Origin: Cloacimonetes bacterium UBA4175
GTDB lineage: Bacteria > Cloacimonadota > Cloacimonadia > Cloacimonadales > Cloacimonadaceae
Direction: 5' to 3'
DNA length: 5,637 nucleotides
Assembly (NCBI GenBank): GCA_002379855.1
Contig: DFUX01000086.1
Span: 1-5,637, forward strand
A program made the translations under genes and the position numbers. This document shows, one piece after another, positions 1 through 5,449 of this stretch; the stretch's first letter is position 1; every line of letters begins with the position of its first letter. Below the pieces are notes generated by a model, which worked only from the letters and a program-made list of their open reading frames with translations, had not been told where the DNA came from and made no database searches.

Positions 1-116
1 CGGGGCTTGGCGTATGCTCTGGCAATATACACCTTCAACCTCCTGTGGTAGTAATAGATAAGTCCATCGCAGTGTCCGCTGTAGCTGAGTACTGGTTGAT
101 TGTAATTCACCTTCAT
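1..116 (-). CDS. N-terminal part of an unrecognised protein, cut by the window edge
   Basis: An ATG at 116-114 on the minus strand opens a frame that stays open for 38 codons to the left edge, so only the N-terminus is visible. The start is supported by a strong ribosome binding site, GAGGAGG, five bases upstream of the ATG (plus-strand 122-128). The protein begins MKVNYNQPVLSYSGHCDG and continues into a tyrosine- and arginine-rich stretch (YYYHRRLKVYIAR). I do not recognise a family with certainty. The pattern 'G..YY..R...YIAR' is faintly like short proteins of phage or structural-repeat type that carry a 'G.V.YY...G..Y.R' motif, but this is weak. No signal peptide or membrane segment is visible in the part present. 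It lies in the same direction as the rodZ operon, but 384 bases of repeat-rich DNA separate them, so it probably has its own promoter. Confidence 0.6.
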   Translation of the reverse strand, partial: MKVNYNQPVLSYSGHCDGLIYYYHRRLKVYIARAYAKP

Positions 117-160
117 GGTGTCCTCCTCGTTTTGCTTTGAGGGGCCGCGCTTGCGGGTCA

Positions 161-216
161 TCATCCTTAGGTCATCCCTCATCAGGTTAAGGATGACTGC
201 CGGAAGACCCCCGGCA
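161..216 (-). repeat. Two adjacent stem-loops in the presumed leader of the left-edge gene
   Basis: TCATCCTTA (161-169) is a perfect 9-base inverted match to TAAGGATGA (188-196), with an 18-base loop. Directly beside it TGCCGG (198-203) pairs with CCGGCA (211-216) around a 7-base loop. Both lie between a possible promoter near 253-284 and the ATG at 116, so they would be in the 5' untranslated leader. They could be a regulatory leader or just remnants of intergenic repeats. Neither is followed by a T-tract of terminator quality on the minus strand. Confidence 0.45.
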
Positions 217-252
217 AGCCAGGTTTTGCAAATGAGACCCATCCCCCTCTAT

Positions 253-284
253 AATATATAGGTGCTACGATTAGGATGTGGAAA
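253..284 (-). promoter_or_regulatory. Possible sigma70-like promoter for the left-edge gene
   Basis: On the minus strand TTTCCA (284-279, four of six to TTGACA) is followed after 18 bases by TATATA (260-255). A better -10 match, TATATT (258-253), has a long spacer of 20. The block sits between the presumed terminator of the rodZ operon and the left-edge gene, where a promoter would be expected. It would leave a leader of about 130 bases. The AT-rich block stands out from its surroundings, but the match is only moderate. Confidence 0.3.
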
Positions 285-295
285 AGTGAGATAAT

Positions 296-337
296 CACGT
301 GGTGAGGTGGTGACGTGTTGTCGTGGTGATGGTGGAA
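296..337. repeat. GT-rich quasi-repeat built on GTGGTGA
   Basis: The plus strand carries a run of GTGGTGA-like units (GTGGTGAG, GTGGTGAC, CGTGGTGAT, GGTGGAA) at irregular spacing, almost free of C on this strand. It is not a perfect tandem array. It may be a degraded simple repeat or a copy of a dispersed intergenic repeat. No coding frame with a ribosome binding site uses it. Confidence 0.5.
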
Positions 338-374
338 AGGTGTCCGCCTTTTTGAAGCTTACGCGGACTTTTCC
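334..374. repeat. Imperfect inverted repeat around GTCCGC/GCGGAC
   Basis: GTCCGC (342-347) pairs with GCGGAC (363-368), and after an uneven internal loop GGAAA (334-338) pairs with TTTCC (370-374). The 15-base loop contains AAGCTT. It directly adjoins the terminator-like stem at 375-419 and could act with it as a second, weak terminator. There is no long T-run after it on either strand. Confidence 0.4.
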
Positions 375-419
375 AAAAGACTGGATCCCGGCTCAAACCA
401 CCCCAGAGGGGCCCAGTCT
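375..419 (-). terminator. Possible intrinsic terminator of the rodZ operon
   Basis: Read on the minus strand, AGACTGG (419-413) pairs with CCAGTCT (384-378) and is followed at once by TTTT (378-375 region). A small inner hairpin of four G:C pairs (408-411 with 401-404, three-base loop) lies inside the large loop. It is 80-125 bases past the rodZ-like stop and is the only stem in the region followed directly by a T-run. The T-run is short (about five) and the loop large, so termination may be inefficient. The same bases also belong to a palindromic repeat. Confidence 0.35.
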
Positions 420-435
420 GCCCGGGATGACCCGG
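378..435. repeat. Palindromic intergenic repeat with interleaved stems
   Basis: ATCCCGG (385-391) is an inverted match to CCGGGAT (422-428). CCGGG (422-426) can instead pair with CCCGG (431-435) around an ATGA loop, and AGACTGG (378-384) pairs with CCAGTCT (413-419). The outer words CTGGATCCCGGCTCAA and CCGGGATGAC resemble the very common disseminated bacterial repeat of the type CTGGATCCCGGCTCAA..CCGGGATGAC, here with about 24 extra bases in the loop. The likeness is from memory; the pairing is seen directly. Confidence 0.5.
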
Positions 436-452
436 TAACTAACTTTAGCGGC

Positions 453-498
453 ATCGTTTCCGGGCTTAGCGCTCAGTTATCACAGTGCCGGATACGAT
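453..498. repeat. Stem-loop immediately after the rodZ-like stop codon
   Basis: ATCGT-T-TCCGG (453-463) is complementary to CCGGA-T-ACGAT (488-498): ten pairs interrupted by one T:T mismatch, with a 24-base loop that contains the palindrome AGCGCT. It begins two bases past the stop codon at 501-503. On the minus strand no T-tract follows, so it is not a standard terminator. It could protect the 3' end of the operon mRNA or be a repeat remnant. Confidence 0.45.
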
Positions 499-500
499 CC

Positions 501-1121
501 TCAATGAATGGGCACATTCACCTGGGATGGCCCCAGAATCTGACCCAGATAGTCGGTGCTGTCCTGCACGGCTTTGGCGGATGAGTCTTTGCTTTTGGCG
601 GGCGTGCTTTTCCCGCCTTCCAGAGAGCGGGAAATATCCAACATCTTGAGCCGCAGCGAATCAGGCTTGACTTCCTCCCGAACCGGCTGCGCCACCACGG
701 TGGTGTCGGCCGCCGAACGCTTGAACAGCTCCGGAGTCTTGAGCCAGCCGTGGCTGTAGGCATACCACAGGCAGAGGCTCAGGATCACCACAAAGATGAT
801 GATGCCCACAGTCCACAGGAAATTGGTGGAAAGCATGATCTTCTTCTGTTTGAGGTTGTCGGATGGAAGGCGGAGAGGAGTGTCACTGCCAGGCATGGAG
901 CGGGAAAAAGCATTCATCACAGCCTCGACATCACCCCCCAGATAGCGGGTGTAGTTGAACAGCAGGGCTTTCACCATGCCGCGCGGCCCCAGCAGCAGAA
1001 ACTCATTTGCTTCCAGTAGTTTGATCTGCTCCTCGCGGACGCGGGTGTCCTCGAAGATGCGCTGATAATCCCGGCCTTGCTCTTCCCTCAGCTTGCGCAG
1101 ATACGCGCCTATATCTTCCAT
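501..1121 (-). CDS. rodZ: RodZ-like cell-shape protein: helix-turn-helix domain plus one membrane segment
   Basis: This 206-residue protein has the layout of RodZ, which anchors the MreB cytoskeleton to the wall-elongation machinery at the inner membrane. Residues 3-72 form a Cro/XRE-type helical domain of the RodZ kind (IGAYLRKLREEQG, then LLEANEF, then the typical tail MVKALLFNYTRYLGGD). A basic stretch (KQKK, 91-94) precedes a single membrane segment at about 100-122, so the N-terminus should be cytoplasmic. The outer part is only about 84 residues, rich in Lys, Ser and Asp, and shows no DUF4115-like beta domain, so it is shorter than E. coli RodZ (337 residues). The start at 1121 has GGAG eight bases upstream. 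It overlaps the dapF stop by 13 bases, which suggests translational coupling. It is the last gene of the operon. A plain XRE-type membrane regulator is the main alternative. Confidence 0.75.
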   Translation of the reverse strand: MEDIGAYLRKLREEQGRDYQRIFEDTRVREEQIKLLEANEFLLLGPRGMVKALLFNYTRYLGGDVEAVMNAFSRSMPGSDTPLRLPSDNLKQKKIMLSTNFLWTVGIIIFVVILSLCLWYAYSHGWLKTPELFKRSAADTTVVAQPVREEVKPDSLRLKMLDISRSLEGGKSTPAKSKDSSAKAVQDSTDYLGQILGPSQVNVPIH

Positions 1122-1897
1122 CTGTAAACTCCGTTAAAGACTGTTTCCACCTCTCCCGCCAGGGTGTAGGAACCATCCTCGAGGACGTCTATCAGAACCG
1201 TTCCGCCCGGCATGGTCACGGTGACCGGAGCGGCCAGCTGTCCCTTGTGGCATCCGCAAAAGACGCTCGCCACCGCGCCCGTCCCACAGGCCAGAGTCGG
1301 ACCGGCTCCGTTTTCCCAGATGTTCATCAGGATTTCCTGCCGGGAAATCACCTCCACAAACTGGGAATTGACCCCGCGGTCGTAAGGATGGTTTTTTTCG
1401 ATAGCTTCGCCATGGACGAGGTGTTGATCCTGCAGATCGTCCCAAAAAGTCACATAGTGCAGATTTCCCACATCCACCAGGCAGCCCCGCAAACCATTCA
1501 GGGATGCCTCCTCGTTCAGCATCCGGGGCTGTCCCAGATTCACACAGACCCGATCGCCGGCAGGAGTGCTTTCCAGACGGGCGGTCTTGAGGCCGGAATC
1601 GGTATTCAAGGTAAGCTCCGTTTTATCCAGAAGGGAACCCAAAAGCTGCGCGCAGCAACGCAGGGCGGAGCCACACATCGCGGCCCGGGAACCGTCCGAA
1701 TTATAGATCAGCATGCGGGCGTCGGCCTCGCTATCATCCAGCAACGCGACCAGACCGTCCGCGCCGATGCCGAAGGCGGGTTCGCACACATCTTCAGCCA
1801 GCTCGTCCAGCGGATACTTGACCTCTGTCTGCCCCAGAAGGTTGAGGATGACAAAGTCGTTGCCCTGCGCCTGCATCTTGGTGAACGGAATCAGCAT
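1109..1897 (-). CDS. dapF: Diaminopimelate epimerase
   Basis: This cytoplasmic enzyme converts LL-DAP to meso-DAP, the form used in peptidoglycan and as the last precursor of lysine. At 262 residues it has normal family length. Visible motifs are KMQAQGNDF (7-15), GIGADGL (43-49), YNSDGS (65-70), MCGSALRC (74-81) with the first catalytic cysteine C75, GNLHYV (144-149), RGVN (174-177), and ENGAGPTLACGTGA (195-208) with the second catalytic cysteine C204. A PGG turn is at 230-232. Several usually fixed positions differ: H to Q at 9, CGNG to CGSA at 75-78, GNPH to GNLH, and ER to EN at 195-196. Both cysteines, E195 and the Asn residues 13, 66, 145 and 177 remain, so epimerase activity is still the best call. 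The ATG has GGAGG seven bases upstream and overlaps the dapB stop by seven bases. Confidence 0.9.
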   Translation of the reverse strand: MLIPFTKMQAQGNDFVILNLLGQTEVKYPLDELAEDVCEPAFGIGADGLVALLDDSEADARMLIYNSDGSRAAMCGSALRCCAQLLGSLLDKTELTLNTDSGLKTARLESTPAGDRVCVNLGQPRMLNEEASLNGLRGCLVDVGNLHYVTFWDDLQDQHLVHGEAIEKNHPYDRGVNSQFVEVISRQEILMNIWENGAGPTLACGTGAVASVFCGCHKGQLAAPVTVTMPGGTVLIDVLEDGSYTLAGEVETVFNGVYRWKI

Positions 1898-2634
1898 AGG
1901 CGCTCCTCCATCATTTGGTTGAAGCTATACAATCCTTTGCGGCCGGCTATCCACTTGGCGGCTTCCAAAGCCCCCTGGGCGAAGCAGGCACGGGATCGCA
2001 CCCGGTGGATCAGTTCGACTGTGTCCGAAAGGCTGTCGAAACCGACCGTGTGGGTGCCGGGGATGCTTCCCGCGCGCACGCTGGCAAAGTGCAGTTCGTC
2101 CGGTTCAATGCGTCTGTCGAGCTTGTCATAGACGGCTTTTGTCTTGCGGGAGCTTTGGCTCAGGATGGTCTGCGCCAGTTGGATGGCGGTTCCGGAGGGG
2201 CTGTCCGCCTTTTGGTTGTGGTGCAGTTCAAAGCCATAGATGTCATATTGGGGAAACTTGTCGCAGAGCGCGGTGGCGAACTGGGTTACGCGGTTGAAGA
2301 TGTTCATTCCGATGGAGAAGTTCGCTCCCCAGAGGATGCCAATGCCGTTGTCTTCAGCCATGGCGCGCACCTCGTCCAGATGATCGTTCCAGCCGGTGGT
2401 GCCGACCACGATGTCGCGCTTTGCCGCCGCCAGTTTACGGAGGTTATCCAGCACCGCCGAAGGATGGCTGAAATCGATGCAGACCGCTGCTAACTGCTTC
2501 CCGTCAATCTCTTTGAGGCAGCCTTCCTGCAGGGGATCGACTATGGATTGAACCCGGCAGCCGTGGCTGGAAGCGAGCTCATGCAGCATCCGCCCCATCT
2601 TGCCGTAACCGATCAGGCTGATATCCAGCATCAT
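1891..2634 (-). CDS. dapB: 4-hydroxy-tetrahydrodipicolinate reductase
   Basis: This cytoplasmic enzyme reduces hydroxy-tetrahydrodipicolinate with NAD(P)H, the second committed step of DAP and lysine synthesis. Its 247 residues are slightly short next to the E. coli protein (273). The N-terminal dinucleotide fold starts with GYGKMG (9-14), followed by VGTTGW (77-82) and ANFSIGMNIF (104-113). The signature E-x-HH-x-x-K-x-D-x-PSGTA spans 136-150 and contains the catalytic pair H138 and K142. VRAGSIPGTHTV (187-198) matches the conserved substrate-domain segment, and RACFAQGALEAAKW closes the fold. Two ATG codons stand side by side (2634 and 2631). The ribosome binding site GGGAGG ends one base before the first, so the second is the better placed start and the protein may be one residue shorter. 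It begins 9 bases after the peptidase stop, and its stop overlaps dapF. Confidence 0.95.
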   Translation of the reverse strand: MMLDISLIGYGKMGRMLHELASSHGCRVQSIVDPLQEGCLKEIDGKQLAAVCIDFSHPSAVLDNLRKLAAAKRDIVVGTTGWNDHLDEVRAMAEDNGIGILWGANFSIGMNIFNRVTQFATALCDKFPQYDIYGFELHHNQKADSPSGTAIQLAQTILSQSSRKTKAVYDKLDRRIEPDELHFASVRAGSIPGTHTVGFDSLSDTVELIHRVRSRACFAQGALEAAKWIAGRKGLYSFNQMMEERLC

Positions 2635-2643
2635 GCCTCCCTT

Positions 2644-3765
2644 TTACCTGGAATAGTGGGTGATGAGGGCGGCGACGAACTTCGCCCCGCGGCGCAGTTC
2701 TTCTTCCTCGATGTCCTCATCCACGGTATGCACCTTGTTCATGCCGGTGCCGCAGATGATCATGGGAAGCCCCGCGGCGTTGATGATATTGGCGTCGCTG
2801 CCGCCTCCGCCGATACTGGTTTTCACTTCCAGGCCAACGCTGTTCAGGGCGGAAATCGCCAGTTGCACCACGGGTTCGGTGTCCGGGATGAAAAAGGAGT
2901 TGTATTCGGTATTCATGTCCCAGGTGTAGGCAGCCGCCCCGAAAGGATAATCGTGGCGTTTCACGGCGCTGTCCACGGCACGGCGGATATCCGCGCAGAC
3001 TTGTTCCAGCTTCGCTTTGTTGTGGCTGCGGGCTTCGCCGGAGATATCCACCTTGTTGGGGACAATGTTGGTGGCGGTGCCTCCCCTGATGATGCCCATG
3101 TTGCAGGTGGTTTCGTAGTCGATGCGTCCCAGAGGCATGGCGGCGATGGCTTCGGAGGCCACCCGGATGGCATTGATGCCGTTCTCCGGCTCCACTCCGG
3201 CATGGGCTTCCTTGCCCTGGATGGTGATGCGGATCGAGTTCTGCGCCGGCGCGCCCAAGACCAGATCACCCACACGGTGGGCGTCCATCGCGTAGCCAAA
3301 GGCGGAACGCAGCTTGCTTTTGTCAAAATGCTTGGCGCCCAGGAGGCCGATCTCTTCCGAGACCGTGAACAGAACCTCGATGGGAGCATGATCCACGCCG
3401 CTTTCCAGCGCGGACTTGATACCCATTATGATCTCCGCCACTCCGGATTTGTCGTCCCCGCCCAGGACGGTGCTGCCGTCGGAGCGGATGCGGCCGTTTT
3501 CCCGCCTGGGCTTGATGCCTTTGCCGGGCTTCACGGTGTCCAGATGGGCGCAGAAGAGGATGGGTTGTTTGTCGATCCGGCCAGGGATCAGGGCGTGCAG
3601 GTTGCCGGCGTTGCCCCCGGTCTTAAGATGGATGGAATCCTCTTCCACCGTGGCTCCCAAGGCTTCCAAATCCGCCTTCACGCGGTCGGCCATGGCGCGT
3701 TCGTCTTTGGATTCGCTGTCGATGGCGATCAGTTCCAGAAAATAGTTCACTACATCGTTGCTCAT
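2644..3765 (-). CDS. M20-family metallopeptidase, peptidase T-like
   Basis: A two-zinc cytoplasmic peptidase of 373 residues. All expected ligands and catalytic residues are present: H74 and D76 in AHLDTV, D104 in GGDD, E137 (general base) and E138 in SEEIG, D161 in AMDA, and H346 in KVHTVDE. The lid domain holds EAHAG (186-190), and the glycine-rich GGGGSDAN is at 319-326. The third-domain metal ligand is Asp161; PepT, PepV and related aminopeptidases have Asp there, whereas DapE, ArgE and carboxypeptidase G2 have Glu. This points to a di- or tripeptidase rather than a succinyl-DAP desuccinylase. The ATG at 3765 is preferred because GGGAG lies seven bases upstream. A longer frame back to a TTG at 3828 has no such site. 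It is the first gene of the operon, 9 bases before dapB. The substrate is not shown by the sequence. Confidence 0.88.
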   Translation of the reverse strand: MSNDVVNYFLELIAIDSESKDERAMADRVKADLEALGATVEEDSIHLKTGGNAGNLHALIPGRIDKQPILFCAHLDTVKPGKGIKPRRENGRIRSDGSTVLGGDDKSGVAEIIMGIKSALESGVDHAPIEVLFTVSEEIGLLGAKHFDKSKLRSAFGYAMDAHRVGDLVLGAPAQNSIRITIQGKEAHAGVEPENGINAIRVASEAIAAMPLGRIDYETTCNMGIIRGGTATNIVPNKVDISGEARSHNKAKLEQVCADIRRAVDSAVKRHDYPFGAAAYTWDMNTEYNSFFIPDTEPVVQLAISALNSVGLEVKTSIGGGGSDANIINAAGLPMIICGTGMNKVHTVDEDIEEEELRRGAKFVAALITHYSR

Positions 3766-3898
3766 GCTGTGCTCCCAGATGTCAATTATCGTTTGAGTCC
3801 AGACTTGAGGCTTTGCTGTTTTTGTCAAAGCAATTTATCCGGCGCGGCCACGAAACTGGGAAAAGGGTTTATGGCAGGCTAAATACAGAGCCTATGTA
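3766..3898. other. Gap that should hold the promoter of the peptidase-dapB-dapF-rodZ operon
   Basis: These 133 bases separate the methyltransferase stop from the peptidase start and are the only long gap between the two minus-strand gene groups, so a new promoter is expected here. I do not find a convincing one. A perfect TTGACA on the minus strand (3828-3823) has no -10 at the right distance (AGTCTG at 17 bases). GATAAT near 3790 lacks a -35. A weak six-pair AT-rich hairpin (3882-3887 with 3895-3900) overlaps the methyltransferase stop and has no T-run, so no clear terminator separates the groups. Read-through from the upstream pair is possible. Confidence 0.4.
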
Positions 3899-4549
3899 TT
3901 AAACAGTTTTCTCCAGCACAACGAAATAATCCCTGCCAAAATCACGCAGCGAATACTTCCATCCTGATAGTCCCGCAAAGAGCGCGTGGAGTTGTTTTTC
4001 GTTATATAAGTATAAAGGACATTTGAACTTATAGCGAATCTTGCGTTGCCAGGCTAGGAATCCTTTGGACATCGGAAAACTGAACATTACTTTTTCGGAA
4101 GCCACGCGCATGGCTTTTTGGACAACCGGCATGGGATCCTGGATGTAATCCATGAAACCCATCAGAATCACATAGTTATACTTGGTCTCTTCATTCAGCT
4201 CGAGAAAATCGACGGTTTCATAACTGCACTGATCGATCACACCCGCTTCCGTGGCTTGCTTTTTGGCAATCTCGAGCATACGCGGGGCAAAGTCCAATCC
4301 ATGCACATGCTTTAACCCCCGCTTGATGAGCGCAACCATATAGTGTCCGGGCCCACAGCCAACATCCAGAGCGGTTTTATCGTCCCCGGGAACGCATTCT
4401 TCCAACACAGCCTCAAAACGCAGGCGCATGGTCTGGCGGAAGTGTTTGTCGATGAAGTTCCAGAAAAAGTTGTCGCGGGAGCCATAGATGGCGTTAAATC
4501 CATCGGAGTATCTGTCGAAAAAGCCGGATGTTCTGTTATCTTGAGGCAT
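3899..4549 (-). CDS. Class I SAM-dependent methyltransferase, substrate unknown
   Basis: A 216-residue Rossmann-fold methyltransferase of the Methyltransf_11/25 (UbiE/UbiG-like) type. Motif I, which binds S-adenosylmethionine, is LDVGCGPG at 61-68. The acidic residue that follows strand 2 is D86 in GLDFAPRML, an acidic D114 sits in YETVDFLEL, and the motif II/III strand is YNYVILMGFMDYI (124-136). No signal peptide or membrane segment is seen, so it is cytoplasmic. The start at 4549 is chosen because GGAGG lies six bases upstream; a longer frame begins with GTG at 4606 but lies inside the deacetylase gene and lacks such a site. It overlaps the deacetylase stop by 14 bases, so the two are probably translated together and may act on the same polysaccharide or lipid-linked sugar. 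The substrate cannot be read from the sequence. GC in its 3' part is about 43% by hand count, below the downstream operon. Confidence 0.85.
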   Translation of the reverse strand: MPQDNRTSGFFDRYSDGFNAIYGSRDNFFWNFIDKHFRQTMRLRFEAVLEECVPGDDKTALDVGCGPGHYMVALIKRGLKHVHGLDFAPRMLEIAKKQATEAGVIDQCSYETVDFLELNEETKYNYVILMGFMDYIQDPMPVVQKAMRVASEKVMFSFPMSKGFLAWQRKIRYKFKCPLYLYNEKQLHALFAGLSGWKYSLRDFGRDYFVVLEKTV

Positions 4550-5393
4550 TGTTATCCTCCTGCAGTTTGATTTGACGCAGGTATTCACCACAATTGATGA
4601 ATTCACTCAGTTTCAGGATCGCGCGCAGTTTACTTTCCACGGTTTTCAGATTCACGTAACTGCGGAAGTAATTCAAGGGATTCATTTTGAAGCGCGGATG
4701 CGAGGGGTCGATTTCACGGGGGTGGATGTAATACAAAACGCTCCGCTGCGCGCGCTGGAGTCTCTTTGTCATGCTGACAATCATCCATTTGGGAAACAGA
4801 CGCAGATAGCCTCCCCCAAAAAAGCAGATGTTTTTGCCGAAAACCGGCGCCACGGTGATTGGGAACTCGAATATCCTGCCTTGTGAGGTAGTTACCCAAT
4901 GCGGATCGAATTGATCGGTCTTTATCCCTCCTTCAAAACGGGCGGCGGGAAACACGGAAGAATCGTATGAATAGCCTTTTTCAACAAGCTTTTCAAAGAA
5001 CCAGGGAGAGCTGTCCGTGTAGGAAAAACCGGGGCTGCGAAAACCCAACACCTCCATCCCGCAGATATCTTCCAAAAGCTTCTTGCTCGTCTCCAAATCC
5101 TGGGCGAATTCTTCGGGAGCCATTTCAAATACATGCTTGTGATTCATCCCGTGAGAGGCGACTTCATGGCCGCGGCGAGCTATTTCCCTGACCAGATCAG
5201 GATGCCTCCGCGCGACGTAACCGAGGACGAAGCAGGTGGACTTCACTTTGTGTTCATCCAGTATATCCAGAAGGACTTGGGTGTTTTTCTCAACGCGGGT
5301 CGGCAACGCGTCCCACTGCGCCAGTTTCGGGACATGCTCTCCCTCCACGGTATGGAAATAATCTTCCACGTCTATTGTAAAATGTGCTTGCAT
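4536..5393 (-). CDS. Polysaccharide deacetylase with DUF3473-like tail (exopolysaccharide/PEP-CTERM-locus type)
   Basis: A 285-residue NodB-fold carbohydrate esterase (CE4 family) expected to remove N-acetyl or O-acetyl groups from a cell-surface polysaccharide. The metal and base motif is TIDVEDYFH (6-14), with D8 and D11. The zinc-binding H-x3-H is H81/H85 in SHGMNH, and RSPGFS (119-124) is motif 3. After the NodB domain comes EFPIT (176-180), GGGYLRLFP (193-201) and YIHPREID (222-229) with H224, the pattern of the DUF3473 extension found in deacetylases of exosortase/PEP-CTERM and exopolysaccharide loci. There is no signal peptide, so it probably acts in the cytoplasm or with membrane-bound partners. 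AGGAG lies five bases before the ATG at 5393. The next gene overlaps its stop. No exosortase or glycosyltransferase is visible in the window, so the link to such a locus rests on family likeness. Confidence 0.9.
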   Translation of the reverse strand: MQAHFTIDVEDYFHTVEGEHVPKLAQWDALPTRVEKNTQVLLDILDEHKVKSTCFVLGYVARRHPDLVREIARRGHEVASHGMNHKHVFEMAPEEFAQDLETSKKLLEDICGMEVLGFRSPGFSYTDSSPWFFEKLVEKGYSYDSSVFPAARFEGGIKTDQFDPHWVTTSQGRIFEFPITVAPVFGKNICFFGGGYLRLFPKWMIVSMTKRLQRAQRSVLYYIHPREIDPSHPRFKMNPLNYFRSYVNLKTVESKLRAILKLSEFINCGEYLRQIKLQEDNNASR

Positions 5394-5449
5394 TTCAGCT
5401 CCTTACGGGGAACGGCATTGATACTTGTCCTTCTCCGTATTTTACAGCA

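Larger units (their letters stand above)
117..500. other. 384-base non-coding region rich in inverted repeats
   Basis: No credible gene lies between the rodZ-like stop (501) and the start of the partial gene (116). From right to left the region holds: a stem-loop two bases past the rodZ stop (453-498); a palindromic cluster that includes a terminator-like stem (375-435); a second imperfect stem (334-374); a GT-rich quasi-repeat (296-337); an AT-rich block that could be a promoter for the partial gene (253-284); and two small hairpins in the presumed leader of that gene (161-216). I found no tRNA-like cloverleaf and no CRISPR-type regular repeat. Confidence 0.75.

Noticed and set aside
179..185. 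CTGATGA on the minus strand, like the core of a hammerhead ribozyme
   Set aside because: No GAAA segment follows at a suitable distance and the three-stem layout is missing.
1247..2131. Long plus-strand open frame opposite dapF and dapB
   Set aside because: It lies antisense to two clearly conserved genes, has no family-like sequence, and fits the usual opposite-strand shadow in GC-rich coding DNA.
2644..3765. Naming the M20 gene dapE because of its neighbours
   Set aside because: The metal ligand at position 161 is Asp, as in PepT-type enzymes, not the Glu typical of DapE and ArgE.
3823..3828. Perfect TTGACA as the -35 box of the peptidase operon
   Set aside because: No -10-like hexamer lies 16-18 bases downstream on the minus strand.
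2548..3882. 444-codon plus-strand open frame opposite the M20 peptidase
   Set aside because: The minus-strand gene carries a full set of M20 catalytic residues. The antisense frame is Gly/Ala/His/Val-rich without motifs, so it is a shadow.
3882..3900. AATACA/TGTATT hairpin as terminator of the methyltransferase gene
   Set aside because: It has only six mostly A:T pairs, overlaps the stop codon and has no T-run after it.
4550..4606. Longer methyltransferase start at the GTG at 4606
   Set aside because: It would lie within the deacetylase gene without a ribosome binding site, while the ATG at 4549 has GGAGG at good spacing.
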